From: Thalassia testudinum | Lineage: Eukaryota; Streptophyta; Magnoliopsida; Alismatales; Hydrocharitaceae | DNA length: 64,000 nt | Reading direction: 5' to 3' | Assembly: GCA_037157565.1 (NCBI GenBank) | Contig: JAZHRO010000036.1 | Coordinates: 137,136,501-137,200,500, forward strand | Part shown: positions 1-11,027 of the stretch, in pieces | Numbering within the stretch: the stretch's first letter is position 1 | How the letters are laid out: each line of letters begins with the position of its first letter | The notes under the pieces: model-generated | The model's input: the letters and a program-made list of their open reading frames with translations, nothing else | Database searches by the model: none | What the model was told of the DNA's origin: nothing | Made by a program: the position numbers and the translations under genes

Positions 1-858
1 GCCTAGAAAATTCGCGTGAAATCAAATTGCTCGTAAGATCATAAATAAGCGTACGACTAGGGAGATACACTCACCGTTTTTGGTATTTGTCTCGTCTTAT
101 GATTAAGATCTCTTCACAGATTGCATCAACTCCAAGATGAATCTCAAGTTTTGTTCATAGGCTAATTAATTGTATCGTACACCCAAAAACGATATAACAC
201 AAGATGACTTATTACATGTTACGTCGTTTTGCTCTACGAGGTATGTTAGGCCATGATGATGGACGTCCAGCAGCACGCCCCTTTGCTCTGCGAGTACCGT
301 ATCATTATCTTCATGATTTTTTTTTTCTTCGAGTCCTTCCCTGCTTCACGAGGTTTAGATATCCTACTGGATTTTGGATCAGCTATAAAAAAGTGGCTCT
401 TTAAATATGTCCTGATCCGATAGAAGTATGATTAGTTGCTTAGGAAAGAATATCACCTGTATATTTTTAATATCGAAATCATGAGAAATCATTTTATATT
501 GCATAAGGTTTCACTTGGCTCTCGGGAACAACTGAAAGAAGTTAATCATGGATGTAATCATAATCATAAGCAATCATCAACATATATTGTTTTAATATGT
601 TATGTGTATCACATTCACATATTCTATCATCTTCTCCCTTTAATCAAATATTCTTTGTATATTCGTAGAATAGAAGGTACCGCGGGGGGGGGGGGGGGGG
701 GGGGGGGGGAGATGAATGGTATCCATCAATTTCCAACAAATAAGAGGAATAGGCGATACATAATTTTAAACAATTATGAAGAATATCAAATAATATCAAA
801 AATAAGCAATTATAGAATTGTCAAACGAAAATGTACGTAAATTTCTATACTAGTTTAT
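1..858. other. Unassigned AT-rich sequence
   Basis: No protein family is recognisable on either strand. The stretch contains a 26-base run of G at 684-709. On the minus strand it lies just beyond a polypurine-like stretch at 859-871, so it may be the decayed 3' LTR of the copia remnant that follows, but I see no TG...CA ends or repeat match to prove this. Confidence 0.3.
684..709. repeat. Poly(G) run, 26 bases
   Basis: An uninterrupted run of 26 G, preceded by CGC. A second long run lies at 30059-30081 (23 G) and a shorter one at 24925-24937 (13 G). Such runs can form G-quadruplexes and are also places where sequencing and assembly fail, so the exact length is uncertain. Confidence 0.85.
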
Positions 859-1194
859 CTCCCCCTTTCAGGCTAGGTCAAGTACCTGAGATTGGCCTAC
901 TTAGGTTTCACTACCCTCAATTCATTTAATCAGAGTAAGGATCTAACTCAGCACTCTGGAAACACTTCTCCGAAGAGAAACCTCTTCTCGTTTGTAGGAG
1001 AAAGAGCCTTTCTCTACCGAAAGAACCACTTGCCGGTAACAAAATTGAAAATTACAATATTAGTAACATCACAACAAACGTTAGCTTAGTAGATAATCCT
1101 AACCCTATCCATAATAATCAAGATAAGAAAAAATTCAACAAATAATATTCTTAGGATTAGATAAAAGTGATTTCTCTTAAACAAAAAGATATTA

Positions 1195-1531
1195 TTGATC
1201 TAAATTTGGGAAAACAAGAATTGAAGTAACCTAGTGAAGTAGAATTTCATCTATAATTTCAAAGTTATGATATCGCCTTCTTTAAGAATAGCTTCACTAG
1301 AGATTTCTCTAGAACCACCTTAAGAAAATAAATTCCTCTCAATAAATGGTATCTAACACCTAAATGTTATATTTTGTAGTGTTACTAGATTCTTTGATAG
1401 ATCAATAGCACTAACATTGTCACAAGAAATGTTAATGCCCTTGCATTGTATGTTTAAGTCTTGTAAAGCTCTTTGCCCATATTACTTGAGAGCTTCCTAA
1501 TATTGTATAAATATACCCAGGAAGTAGAACT
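1195..1531 (-). pseudogene. Copia RNase H fragment, broken
   Basis: The minus strand from about 1470 down to 1340 reads ALQDLNIQCKGINIS followed by CDNVSAIDLSKN, the conserved core of Ty1/copia RNase H (the family usually has CDNxSAIxLSKNP followed by a TKHIEIRYHF stretch). Here the TKHIE part is frameshifted and in-frame stops occur on both sides. Near 1215 a segment reading FTRLLQFLF resembles the usual end of copia polyproteins. The product would have removed RNA from the RNA-DNA hybrid during reverse transcription. It cannot be functional. Confidence 0.7.
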
Positions 1532-1806
1532 ATGTTGCTATGCCAACAATAGAAACTTGTATATCCACAAATTGAGATAGATATTTATAGATGAAAATTC
1601 CACCAAGTAAAAATGTCTACCCAAGTCTCCTAACGTGGCAGTTTGAACCCAATTCTCTCTTTTTGAGAGAATTAATATTCTCCGTGACAAATTTGAGGTA
1701 ATCAATGGATTACCTTAACCCAAGATACACTAGTTTGTAAAAGAAAATAAGAGCAAGGTGCTAGCTAAAGTGCATAGCACAAGGTATAAATCTAATATAT
1801 CAAATG

Positions 1807-2876
1807 CACACATAAAATTCTTATAACCCCCCTTGACATTTAATCAAAGGACAATGTTCCCGTGAGAGGAAAACTGATTGCACTACAATGAGAGTAGGCG
1901 CAAACATAATTGAGAGCATCAAGAGTTTTGAGAGTGCAAATATGATCTCTTTGATCTCATGGATTTTCTCTTGTGTGTTGTGTATGCGAAAAAATGTTAA
2001 TAGGTCCTATTTATATATTTCCATAAGCCTAATTTTGAAATATAGATGCTTGAAATAAAAATGGAACAAATACAATTCAAATAAGGTTATATTTGGAAAT
2101 TGAATTTTTTCCAACGAGTGTATGTATCGGTGCAAAATAACATGTACCAATACAAACCCTTTTCAGTTTTGGGTTAAAGCAAAACTTGAATCCAATCCGT
2201 GGGTCACTTGTATTAGTGTACATTTAGATATATCGACACAAGTAACTTACACTTTTCAAATTGACTTACAAGTAATGGTGCAAAATCATTTGTACCAATA
2301 CATTTGTGTTATAATTCTAAACTTCTTTTTGAAGTTGAGGGACTGCAACTCAATTGTATAGGTATTAGAATATTTGTACTAGTGCAAGACATACTTAAAT
2401 ATATTTTAATTAATTTTAAAGGCTAATTAATAGATATTTAAACCCATATCCTTCTACTAGCTTAGACTTTAATTTATGCTCTCTTGAAAATGATTTCTAA
2501 GCAAAGCTTTAAGAGATTTTCAATATTGAGATTAAGAGTGAGTAGATAATAAAATGTTAAAACCTAATTATCTTTAGATTGATTTTATAACTTAATTTTT
2601 AAGGAGAGGCTTTACAATAGTCTAATAAAAATAACAATTGAAATGCAAGAACTTTCTTGGGCAACTTCTTACATCCTCTTGCATGAGTTCACTTCTTGAG
2701 CATTCTTTTGCATTGAGTTCACATAAGTGGTTTGATACGAGAGCATGGATCCTTTTGTACTTCATCCTTGCATATTTCAAACACACTTAACTATGATCCT
2801 GCAGCCACTTCTTGATAAACTAAGGTTAACGCTAGGGTTTCAATAAAAGCAGACAATGTAGACATTTGTTTCAACA
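1807..2876 (-). repeat. LTR of copia remnant J (probable)
   Basis: Read on the minus strand the block would start TGTTGAAACAAATG near 2876 and end near 1807, just before a decayed tRNA-Met-type primer site. Its layout resembles the better preserved LTR at 11028-12606: a GGGGGG run near the 3' end, an ATTTATA promoter-like stretch in the middle (about 2010 on the plus strand) and a block of repeated short words. Here the word is GTATYGGTRC or its complement, at 2124-2133, 2143-2152 and 2292-2301. No duplication was found, so the ends are tentative. Confidence 0.45.
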
Positions 2877-4551
2877 ATGATATCTTACTCACCTCGAGCG
2901 CCTACGATGTAGGACATAATTGACATATGACCTCAAAAACAAGCTCCGGGGCATCTCCATCTCAAGGTAAGGTGCCAGCTATTCTGGATAGTTCTTCTCC
3001 TAACAACACCTACAAATGGAACTCCTAACATTCAATACTAAATAGAAAGCTCAAGGTCATATCTAACTTAGCTATAACTCTAAGTTGCAGTGTTACGACT
3101 TGGTTTCTGAATTCCTATAGGATACAAGATCGAACCGACTCGACTGATCGTAAGACCCAGTCGTCCAACGAGCAAGTAACCAACAAGTAGTAAAATAAAC
3201 CACATTCACCATGCAAGCAACTAACAGTAACAAAAGTACAACAGTAAAGAAAGAAACTACTACAAGACATATCACCACAACAGTAGAGAATTTAAAAAGG
3301 TACAGGAAAATAAATTTTACAATAAATAATACAAAAATGTAACAAAGTTACTCACAACAACGGAACATGTACAACAAAGAAAAGTACAACTACTGGGCTC
3401 TACTGAGCCCAGCACCCTCTGCAGTCGTAGGCTCTAGCTGCTCAACACCTGGACCTAAAAAAGGTTATGAGTACATGAAATCAGCAAACGCTGAGTAGAG
3501 TGGCAACCGGCTAACTAAAAACAGTAAAGGTGGGCAGGTAGCTGTTGTTTTCAATTTCTTTCTTTATTTAACTGATTATTCTTTCTTTCATCACTTGGTT
3601 TATTTATCAGGTCTTTTTCTTGATCTCAAATGTTCCTCGTGGGAACGATCTTGATTGCAGTCTTTTCCGAAGAGTAGAAGTAGCATGTGGTGCTTTCCTG
3701 GTCGGGAGAGTCCCCCGTGGTGGTGCTACACTCAGTCAACCACCCCAAGGTCACTAACAGACGTAACGGTGACTACGGCACGCGCGATAAACGCACGGGT
3801 AGCTACCCCGTACGGGCACGCGGTCAGTCGTTTCCGTTAACGGGTGCGCCCAAGCACAGCACATAACCAGTATAGGGCATAACTCTCTCAGTAACAGGGG
3901 TCTAGTTCCTCCACAATAACCAAACAGGGGTCTCGCCCCTCCACAGTCCGTGCACCCTCGCCTGACTACCCTAATTTGCCTAGAGGGCCGAACAAGTCTG
4001 TGTAAGGCGACTAGCTGAACCCCCGGACCCGTGGGGTGGCTAGCTCCCTCCCTACACTAGTAGCTCTCCCCGGTACAGTGTACACGAGGGCCAAAGAGTC
4101 GGTACAAGGTGACCAAACCTACCCTCGAGTCTCGACCCGAAAGAGGCAAGCTCCCCTCGGCACTAAGAGGTAACATGTGCTTCCCTTGGTACTACATACT
4201 CAAGCGACAGCACACTTCCCAGCACATTCCTAGATCCATTCCATTTACTTCCAGGAGCTTTACTCCTATTTCCCCGTAGGGTTCATGCTCATGTTTCTCA
4301 GGCCAAGCCATACTAGGTTTGATCATTTCAGGTTTATTCGCAGGTAGCTCGTGTTTCCAACATTCAATCTTTCATTTCCAATTCGTATACAGGAAGCTCG
4401 TATTTAATTACAAACAACAGGAATTACATGCAACAGTTGCTAACAACAGTACTTTACATTTCACAGGCAGCTGTTATCCAATTACAGGTAATTGTTATTA
4501 TTCTATTTACTCGTCCAAGACTGCAATTCATGCCTTGCCATACAATTATTC

Positions 4552-4763
4552 CAGTGTTTCTAGCCCTAGGATTCATGCCATACCCTAAGATCTAACATTC
4601 AATCCAGTATTTCTAGTCCTAGGATTCATACCACATCCTAGGATCTAACATTCAATCCAGTGTTTCTAGTCCTAGGATTCATGCCAAACCCTTGGATCTA
4701 ACATTCAATCCAGTGTTTCTCGTCCTAGGATTCATGCCACACCCTACGATCTAACATTTATTC
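4552..4763. repeat. Minisatellite of four 53-bp units in family A LTR
   Basis: Four tandem units of 53 bp, each with TTTCTAGTCCTAGGATTCAT, a CCACACCCTAGGATCTA-like stretch and ACATTCAATC, differing at a few positions. The same array, also four units but 51-52 bp long, is in the copy at 34044-36426 (about 34999-35215). The copy at 39835-42531 has only one recognisable unit (about 41258-41303). Confidence 0.85.
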
Positions 4764-5358
4764 CAGATACGCATCTATGTTTGTAATTAAACTAGGGGAA
4801 GCCACTCTACCAGCAAAATCAGAAGTAATGGGGGCTTGATATGTAGGTCCACGTGCCTTCACAACCCCCAAATCCGCAACGAAACAAGATCCTAACATAA
4901 GGATCAACCACAAAAAACCACTCAGAACATGATAAAAGCATTCCAACAAGTAGGGGAACTTATACGAAGAAGAACGTGATCTTAAATGCAGAAATCAGAC
5001 CTCAAACAAACCCTAAATGGGTCAAAAATGACAACCCTGGCTCAAATTAGACATCTGGAACACCTTCCAGACGTCTTAAAAGGAGTCCAGAACCATACCT
5101 CACTCTACGCTGCTCCTCAAACGTCCAAGGATCCTGCTAAACCGTCTGGACCTAGTTCCAGACGTCCGACCACCTCTCCGGACGTCTGGAGACGCTCCCC
5201 GCCATCTGGTGCCTTGCCCAGATGTCTGAACCATGTGGGAGGGCGTGTCCCCGCACCTTCCTGAAACGAATCCTGCATGCGCAACGTAATCTCCTCAATA
5301 TGGCACGTATCAGAGCCTCGGTGGAACGACCTGCATGGCGGTATTCGCGAAGGGAAAC

Positions 5359-7118
5359 ATAGCTGTTGAACGAGAATCTACGCTAACGTGTTTGGTTTTG
5401 GAAAACCCGTCGTTGTAGTTCGAAAGCGAAGGATTCGTGTTCAACAAATAAAATTTATACCGAAATAAGAATTCCGGGTCGAACACAGGGAGGCGAACGT
5501 TTGATTTAAAAACTCCGCGTTTCTTTTTATTTTGTCACCAAGAAATTCAATTTAAACTATCTAAGTATCTACAACAAATAAAAGAGAGAGAGGGAGTAAG
5601 AGAGAGAGAAAGAATACTATACATGGAAATCAAAATGAGATGTAGAATAGACAAGGAATTTATCATAAAAGAGTTCATTCGTTACAACTAGAAAATATAA
5701 AACAATTACTCTAGAAAGCATTAAAAGAATGGAGGGAGAAATGTCCTCCTCGACGATCGCTCGGAGGACGAATAGACTACTCTTAGAAAGCAGTAAATCT
5801 ATACTAGAAAGCAGTAAGAAGAATAGGGAGAGAGAAATCCTCCTCGACGGTCGCTTGGAGGACGAGCCGGACGGGACGACGCCTGGACGAAGGAGAACGA
5901 AGCGGGACGAAGGAGGACGAAGCAGAAGAACGGGAACGAAGCAGCACGCCGTCGTCGTCGCGGGATCCACTTCCGAAGGGGGACGAAAATTTGGACTTTA
6001 TCTCGCGAGAAGCATCCCGGGTGTGGGACAAGCTTCTCTTGAGCTTTGGAGAGGTAGAGAGAAGGAAGGGATGAAAATTTCGTATGGAGGGGGTCTCCTT
6101 TTATAGTTGCAAGGAGTGGGGGCAAAATGGACATTACATCTTCAAAATAATAAATAAGGGGTCTTTAGTGACGGATAAAACCGTCGCTAAAGCCCCGCCG
6201 TCGCCGTCGCCGCCGCGCCCACGCGCGCCCGCTCGGCTGGCCTGCGCGCGTAACGCATACGCACGTCCGCGTCGTCTCAGCCGTCCGATCGCGAGATCGG
6301 ACGGCTTAGATCGCGTCCGCGCTCGCTGCGTAGCGCGCCCGCCCGCGTGCGATCGAGCGTCCAATTGCGCGTCGGCGCTATCGGGCGCGCGCGGCCGTTG
6401 GATCTTCATCCGACGCTCGTGCGCGCCCGCTCGCCCGCGCCTTCGACCCCCTCACCGCGGCTCGAACCCGCGACCTCCGCTTCGCCCGCAGCTGCGTCGC
6501 CGCTGCGCTACGCGGGCGAAATGGTCGCGCGGGCGTTTTTAAACGCGAGCGACCGCAGCCGTTGGATCGAGATCCAACGGCGGAGAGGAGACGGTGCGCG
6601 GTCTTCACAGGACTCTTGCGACCGATTGGGCGGCTGGGATGGCGCCACGTGGCGCCATCTTGGCCGTCCATCTTCTGGAAGTTGTAGATGGTGCCACGGA
6701 TGTCGGATTGACTCGATTTTTGTGTCGTTCGGCTGCGATCGTCGATCCGAATTCATCCGTGTGGTCGGATTTTCCATCTGAAGTGCGGATTTACACCATC
6801 CTGGCCCTTGATCTTCTAGGGTTCCCCGGTCTCTATCTGATGCTACGGATGCCTGATTAGGGCGATCTTGGAGTCGTTGAACTCCAATCGTCGCCCTGAT
6901 CATATCCATACGGTTGGATCTTTGATCCGAGGCCCCGATAAAATATTTGCCCTGTCCAAGCACATAAAAGGAGACAATTAACCTCCATTTTATTCAAACT
7001 ACTCTAAATGCAAGATGATGCATGTAATGCAATATTTATATCATGAAATGCAATCCTATGCTTAAGAACATGCATAAATAGACATTTTAAGTAGTGTAAA
7101 TGTGTTTACATCAATAGC
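5359..7118 (-). mobile_element. Family B solo LTR nested in family A copy 1
   Basis: The LTR is 5364-7113 (1750 bp), TGTTGAACGAG at the left and GTTTACATCA at the right, with a perfect duplication ATAGC at 5359-5363 and 7114-7118. It aligns with the terminal repeats of element B (33877-37374 and 46570-48291). Orientation is minus by comparison with those, where the primer-binding site is known. A TATAAAAG box on the minus strand (about 6097-6104) matches the promoter position in the other copies. The middle (6170-6660) is extremely CpG-rich and holds several perfect inverted repeats. Open frames crossing this GC-rich part on both strands are compositional, not genes. Confidence 0.9.
6279..6306. 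repeat. 28-bp perfect inverted repeat in B LTR
   Basis: The arm AGCCGTCCGATC is followed by GCGA and the exact reverse complement of the arm. A second one, CCGTTGGATC-GA-GATCCAACGG, lies at about 6560-6581. A third, TTTAGTGACGG with its near complement, lies at about 6166-6195. The same three hairpins exist in decayed form in the B LTR at 46570-48291. Confidence 0.85.
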
Positions 7119-7723
7119 ACACAAGACGTACCTCTCAGTCGTCTGGAGCTTCCTCCGTACGTCGTCTACGTCATCTGAATGAAGGTCCAGACGTCTGATT
7201 CTGGGAAAAATCCCAAAATCAGAAGCTCCTTCGTCTTCCTCGTGCTGCGTGCTGCCGTGCCACGCTCGCTCGTCCGCTGCTCTAGCTGCAGCAGCGTAGG
7301 GGAAAGCCTCCCCGGACACCTCTCCACCGTGCGCACGCCCGACCGGCCGTGAGCACCTCCGGCGAGCTCTCTCTCATGGCTCTCACACTCTCCTCTCTTT
7401 TTCCCTCGTTGCTCCACCTCTCCTCCGCTGCACTCGATTGCACTTGCCGCTCTCGCTGGAGGAAGGAGAAGGTGGATGGGAATGGCGTGGCGTGAGGGAG
7501 ATGAGGGGGTATATGTAGACGTAGGGGAGGGCTCTGTCGTCGGTGAGGGGAGAGAAGAAAGAGAAGAAAAGCGGCTGAGCTCAGTCTGCGCGCGGCACGC
7601 ACGTAGACTCGTGATCGTACGCATGCAAAAATTGATTTCCAGACGTCTGGGAAGATGTCCAGACGTCTGACCCAACTCCCAAATGTCTTAAAGTGTTTTG
7701 ATGGCACGAGTCTTATCATGCAG

Positions 7724-8653
7724 GGAGGCATATTACTCCCTAATCATAGATGATCACTGATTGTTTTAGATATTTTTCGCGCGCGGAGAGGGCAAGTTGA
7801 ACTGGTAGGCATGTGGTTCCTACACGCGTATCGCATGCGCGAGCTCAAAGCGGGGTTGGCGAGTTGCTTGCACGTAGAGGGCGAGTGAGTTGCGTGTTGG
7901 ATGCACACAAGAGGCTCCTTTGGAGCACGAGCTACTGCTGAGTGCCTTGAATCTAGTCCCCCTTGGTGATTTTGCATAGAACTTCAAGACCAATTGGAAT
8001 TTCTTTCGACTCAGGAGTTACATAGGTGTTGTAGGGTGAACTCAAGTGTTGAGAGGGAATATTGCATGGATGCCCCTCCTTTTCTTTTGTATTTAATGTT
8101 TTTTTTTGCTTTCTACTCATGCAAGATGTAAATTCCTTTGCTCCTATCCCCCTCCCAATTTATTCCTTCACAAATCAACGTTATTAAAATATATACAAGT
8201 TATGTATAAATGTAATTATAACCCTAATATGACTAGATTGATTATGTTGCAATATTTATAACGTAAATATGACGTATTTGCTTGGGAATTAGCCTAATTT
8301 ATATATATTAAGTGTATTAACTATGTAATTATCATTGATGTGGAGGATATCTCACCGGCTACGCATTTGAGCCGTCTAAAGACAAGCCCATCTGTTGCGA
8401 GAGACTCTAGGTGGCCCAAATTCTCATCCCCATGCCACGACAAACAAAGGACATGTTTGATGACCACAACAGGGAGGAGCTCATTTGGAAGTGCCTCTGG
8501 GAGCTCATCAACATCCTCCATGACATCACGAACGTTCTGGAGCTGTACCAGTTGGCTTGAGGAATGGCGATAGTTGACAAAGTTTTTTGTTTTGTTGGTT
8601 GAGTAGAGTGAGGTTCTGACATGTAGCTCGCAATTGCCCTTAGCTCTTTTTTA
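7724..8653. other. Unassigned intergenic sequence
   Basis: Mixed composition. I recognise no family. A stretch at 8330-8620 is open in several frames on both strands but none resembles a known protein, and no repeat partner exists in the window. Confidence 0.3.
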
Positions 8654-10479
8654 TATATTGACTAGTCAAAAATTTATGCAAGGAAAAATCGTTTAGGACT
8701 TTGCAAACCCGAGTCGTCATAATTGCAGGAAAATTTGACTATCAAATAAAAATTTATAACCGAGACGGTGAGTCACAGGTCCAACACAGATAGGCAAACA
8801 TTTGATTTTATAGAAATTTGCATTTTTTCTTTCTTTTTTGTTTATATGATTTTCTATTTTTTTTGGTATTTTAAATAAGGAAGAAGATCAAGTCAAATGG
8901 TTTCTAGTTAATCCACTCTACTTGCAAATAATAAAAGATAGAGAGAGAGAGTGAGTGTGAGAACATCTATAAATATAAGCTTAAATAATTGTTCGATTAC
9001 AGACTAATAGCGAAAAATAAAACTAATTATGAGAGTAGTAAAAAGAAGGAGAAGAGAGAGAATCTCCCTTAACAGCTAATTGGGGGATGACTCGCTCCAA
9101 CGGTGCTTGGATGAAGGTGGTGAGGGGCTGGAGGAAAGAGAACGAAGTTGGAGGAAGCAGGATGAAGTAGCACGACGTTGCAGCGAGGATCCGCTTTCTG
9201 AATGGAGGTGAGAGGACGGCCATCGGTGCTCCACGAATGGTGATGAGAGAAAGGGAGTAAAAATTATTTTTGGACTCTAATGGAGCATTCCAGGTTTGAG
9301 ACTAACTTAAGAGTGGTTCTAGAGCTTTAGAGAGGGGGAGAGAGGTGAAAGAAGGGATGGGTTGGCCAAATGGGGTGTAGGGGGGTATATATAGGGCTTT
9401 GGGCAAATCCTTTGTCACACAAAGGCATCAAAGTGCCACGTAGGACACACGTCGCGTGTATCGCGTGTGCGCACAACCGTGCAAAGCGCAGAGCAGAGCG
9501 CGCATATCGCACATTGTGCACTGGTAGCAACGAAGCATGGCTTTCCACTGTTGGATGATCATAGTGTGGCTAAGGACATTTGGATCGCGCTTGAGATTGC
9601 TCTCAAGATTGCACGCTCAATCTGATCGCAATGCGTGGCGAAATCTTGGCCGCTCCTCACGCCTTTGGCTCACACTCATCACGGGCCCAATTGGCAGGGA
9701 TGCATCGTGGACATCTATCTGCAATCAAACAACCATGATTTAAATTCATGCACACCCAATTGATGCGGGTAGCTTAAATTGAACGCGCGCTGAACATTTA
9801 AGAAGATGCCCTCCTTGTCGCTAAGCTATGAGTCGAACACAGCGATCTTTGCCGTCGATGTTAGATCGAACGACCATGGATGCACATGAACTGCCCCCTT
9901 TTGAGGAGTGAGGGCGAACAATGTCTCAGTTGTTGGATGATGATCCAACAGCTAAGATCGCACATTACGCATGCTTTAGAGGTTGGAAAGGGGCTTTGGG
10001 GCAACTGGAATGGCGCCACTGGCCATCCATCTTCTTGTGCTCGTTGGGGACGTTACGGATATCCGATCGAGACAATTTTTGCATCATTGGATTGCAATCA
10101 TTGCTCCAAATCCATCTATTTGGTTGGATTCGTCATTTGAAGCTCGAATTTTGTGTCACCCTATCCCTTGACCGTTGATCTTTTTTAGAATGCAGATAAT
10201 GCTACAGAGTTTCGATCAAGGTGATTTTGGAGGCATTGAACTTTGATCATTGCCCTGATCACATCCGTGCGGTTGGATCTTCTATCTGAGGCCCTAAAAT
10301 GTGTCACCCCTTTCCCCCTGCCACCAAAATAAGTAAATTAATATATAATTTACAGAATCTATTCTAAATGAACATTGATGCATGCTATGCAATATTTACA
10401 GTGTTGGATGCAATTAACTTGCTTAGGAATATGCATAAGTGGGCATTTTATCCTAAATAAATATGTATTCATCATATAT
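8654..10479 (-). mobile_element. Diverged family B-type solo LTR
   Basis: The LTR is taken as 8659-10474, starting TGACTAGTC and ending ATTCATCA, with a 5-bp repeat TATAT at 8654-8658 and 10475-10479. That repeat is low-complexity, so it is weaker proof than for the other copies. The order of landmarks matches family B: TTTATAACCGAGAC near 8754, a run of short purine repeats near 8940, a 'gaggatccgctttctgaatgg' type segment near 9187, the GGATC-rich block, a CCAACCGTTGGATCTT-like block near 10270, and the AT-rich tail with GATGCATGCTATGCAATATT at 10377. Many CpG sites of the other copies are TpG or CpA here, so this is an older or separate subfamily member. Confidence 0.7.
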
Positions 10480-10739
10480 ATATAATTATATGTGTACTGG
10501 AATGTATGAGATCATGTAATGTGAATATATACATGGTTGTTGCTACTACTGTTGCTTTGGAGGTGATGTGATGAATCCTTGATTTCTAGTTCCTTTCCAT
10601 TTAGCTCGCTATCGCATTTTTATTCGATTCATGGATGCTACATGCTCTTGTGTGTGGATGTACACGTATTCGTATGGCATAGGTACAATTAAATCATAGG
10701 TTAACTTGGGTGTCGTGGATTAATAAATCTAGGGCGCCA
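10480..10739. other. Unassigned sequence between two LTR elements
   Basis: AT-rich DNA with no recognised coding or repeat content. It abuts the point where the broken copia gag stops abruptly near 10740, so a deletion or insertion breakpoint lies here. Confidence 0.3.
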
Positions 10740-10969
10740 CATTTTGGATTCAGGTTCAGCTCCTTGATTTGGTCATGCAAATAACTTTCAACATGTTTCT
10801 CCAGGATATAGATTGGCATCTCGCATTTTTCCCAAACTGAGTAGTCGTGTGTCTGCAACCATATTCTCATTCATAACTTCCAAAAAGCATAATTTTTACC
10901 CCCATAGTATGGGTTCCAGACAATGGATTGTCCCTTGCTTTTTTCGATAGCAAAAATCCTCCCCTCCAT
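10740..10969 (-). pseudogene. Copia gag N-terminus, broken (SIRE-like)
   Basis: The minus strand from the ATG at 10969 reads MEGRIFAIEKSKGQSIVWNP, then YYGGKNYAFWK, L, a TGA stop, and MRIWLQTHDYSVWEK. This is the usual start of plant copia gag (the Y/F-x-x-W-K...M-x-x-x-L-Q...D-Y-x-x-W pattern of the UBN2/DUF4219 group), the capsid-like protein of the particle. It lies about 45 bp after the primer-binding site, as expected. One in-frame stop interrupts it, and the homology ends near 10740 after about 75 residues, so the rest of the element has been lost. Confidence 0.75.
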
Positions 10970-11012
10970 GTTTGGATCCTCATTGGGTGTGATTCTATGT
11001 GCGTAAGAACTT

Positions 11013-11026
11013 GGCTTTGATATCAA
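11013..11026 (-). other. Primer-binding site, tRNA-Met type, degenerate
   Basis: On the minus strand the LTR end (...GCATCTTCA) is followed by TTTGATATCAAAGCC. This is close to the initiator/elongator tRNA-Met site TGGTATCAGAGCC used by copia elements, with two or three changes. It fixes the LTR 3' end and the strand of the element. Confidence 0.7.
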
Positions 11027-11027
11027 A

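Larger units (their letters stand above)
859..2876 (-). mobile_element. Decayed SIRE/Maximus-like copia remnant (J)
   Basis: Read on the minus strand this remnant holds an LTR-like block (1807-2876), a degenerate primer-binding site just after it (about 1793-1806, similar to the site at 11013), a copia RNase H fragment, and a polypurine tract at 859-871 (AAAGGGGGAGA on the minus strand). The direct passage from LTR to RNase H means gag, integrase and most of the reverse transcriptase are deleted. Neither outer boundary is supported by a target duplication, so the limits are approximate. Assignment to the SIRE group rests on the long LTR, its similar layout to the LTR at 11028-12606 and the polypurine tract. 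Confidence 0.55.
3086..7723. mobile_element. Family A solo LTR, copy 1, split by a B solo LTR
   Basis: The element runs 3091-7718, starts TGTTACGACTTGG and ends GAGTCTTATCA. It is flanked by a perfect 5-bp target duplication TGCAG (3086-3090 and 7719-7723). Without the inserted B LTR and its duplication (5359-7113) it is about 2.87 kb. It aligns over its length with 34044-36426 and 39835-42531, including a stretch at 3410-3500 around GCCCAGCACCCTCTGCAG, a GC-rich block near 3700-4140, a 53-bp minisatellite, and GACGTC-centred words near both the insertion point and the right end. No gag or pol lies inside, so I call it a solo LTR. The nearly inverted ends (TGTTACGACCC and GGGTCTTAACA in the family) and the duplication length fit an LTR. 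Promoter motifs suggest minus orientation, weakly. Confidence 0.85.

Noticed and set aside
4552..4763. Possible CRISPR-like array (53-bp repeats)
   Set aside because: Units are contiguous with no unique spacers, the host is a plant, and the same array sits in another LTR copy. It is a minisatellite.
5617..6963. Many long overlapping open frames on both strands, Arg/Pro/Ala-rich
   Set aside because: They fall in the CpG-rich middle of a B LTR, run in all frames, and are broken in the other B copies. High GC content explains the lack of stops.
8321..8622. Possible small gene (66-77-codon frames on both strands)
   Set aside because: No homology that I recognise, no start or splice context that favours one strand, and neighbours are repeats.
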